Part shown: positions 5,296 through 5,343 of the stretch, piece by piece
How the letters are laid out: every line of letters begins with the position of its first letter
Position numbering within the stretch: position 1 is the stretch's first letter
Assembly: GCA_003453215.1 (NCBI GenBank)
Contig: DMMB01000025.1
Location: 545-5,887, forward strand
Origin: Oscillospiraceae bacterium
GTDB taxonomy: Bacteria; Bacillota; Clostridia; Oscillospirales; Ruminococcaceae
Reading direction: 5' to 3'
DNA length: 5,343 nt
Made by a program: the position numbers and the translations under genes
Notes under the pieces: generated by a model
The model's database searches: none
What the model was told of the DNA's origin: nothing
What the model saw: the letters and a program-made list of their open reading frames with translations, nothing else

Positions 5296-5343
5296 CAAGG
5301 GCAGATGGCGAGGGGCGCCCGCAGGGCGTTTCGGCTTTGCCGA
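5296..5343. other. Short intergenic tail with two small perfect inverted repeats
   Basis: No gene is supported in the last 48 bases. Two tight hairpin-forming repeats are visible: CGCCC-GCA-GGGCG at 5316-5328 and TCGGC-TTT-GCCGA at 5331-5343. They may be part of a GC-rich intergenic repeat or of a convergent gene's 3' region, but the window ends too soon to decide. Confidence 0.4.

Overview
This window is a GC-rich stretch of bacterial DNA in which every supported gene lies on the + strand. Strong AGGAGG-type ribosome binding sites, tightly overlapping genes and protein sequences typical of Clostridia point to a Gram-positive anaerobe. A gut Oscillospiraceae/Ruminococcaceae-type organism is my best guess, from style and gene content only.

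Layout: (1) the 3' part of rpe (ribulose-phosphate 3-epimerase), with its start upstream of the window; (2) four tightly packed genes homologous to Rnf electron-transport subunits, in the order C (588-1646), D (1643-2641), E (2610-3392), A (3389-3991); (3) a membrane-anchored protein with a DUF4015-type putative glycoside hydrolase domain (4020-5252); (4) an intrinsic terminator at 5254-5295; (5) a short hairpin-rich tail to the window edge. Spacings between successive genes are +36, -4, -32, -4 and +28 nt, so rpe to the terminator looks like one transcription unit. No internal promoter was recognised.

The main point of interest is the Rnf-like block. A normal Rnf complex (rnfCDGEAB) passes electrons between ferredoxin and NAD+ and couples this to Na+ or H+ transport. 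This locus has no rnfG or rnfB, and there is no gap that could hold them. The remaining subunits also lack most canonical cofactor sites. The RnfC homologue has no N-terminal barrel domain and no glycine-rich flavin/NADH loop. The RnfD homologue lacks the (S/T)xAT flavin-attachment motif at its usual place. The RnfE homologue has Val and Pro where the two Fe-S cysteines should be. The RnfA homologue has Glu at its first cysteine position and a cysteine pair displaced from the second. Only the two [4Fe-4S] motifs of RnfC are intact. All four frames are open with good start signals, so this looks like a maintained, remodelled paralogue rather than a decaying operon. What it does cannot be read from the sequence.

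Alignments to canonical Rnf/Nqr proteins were made by eye from memory of the families. No search was run, so the novelty of this variant is not established.
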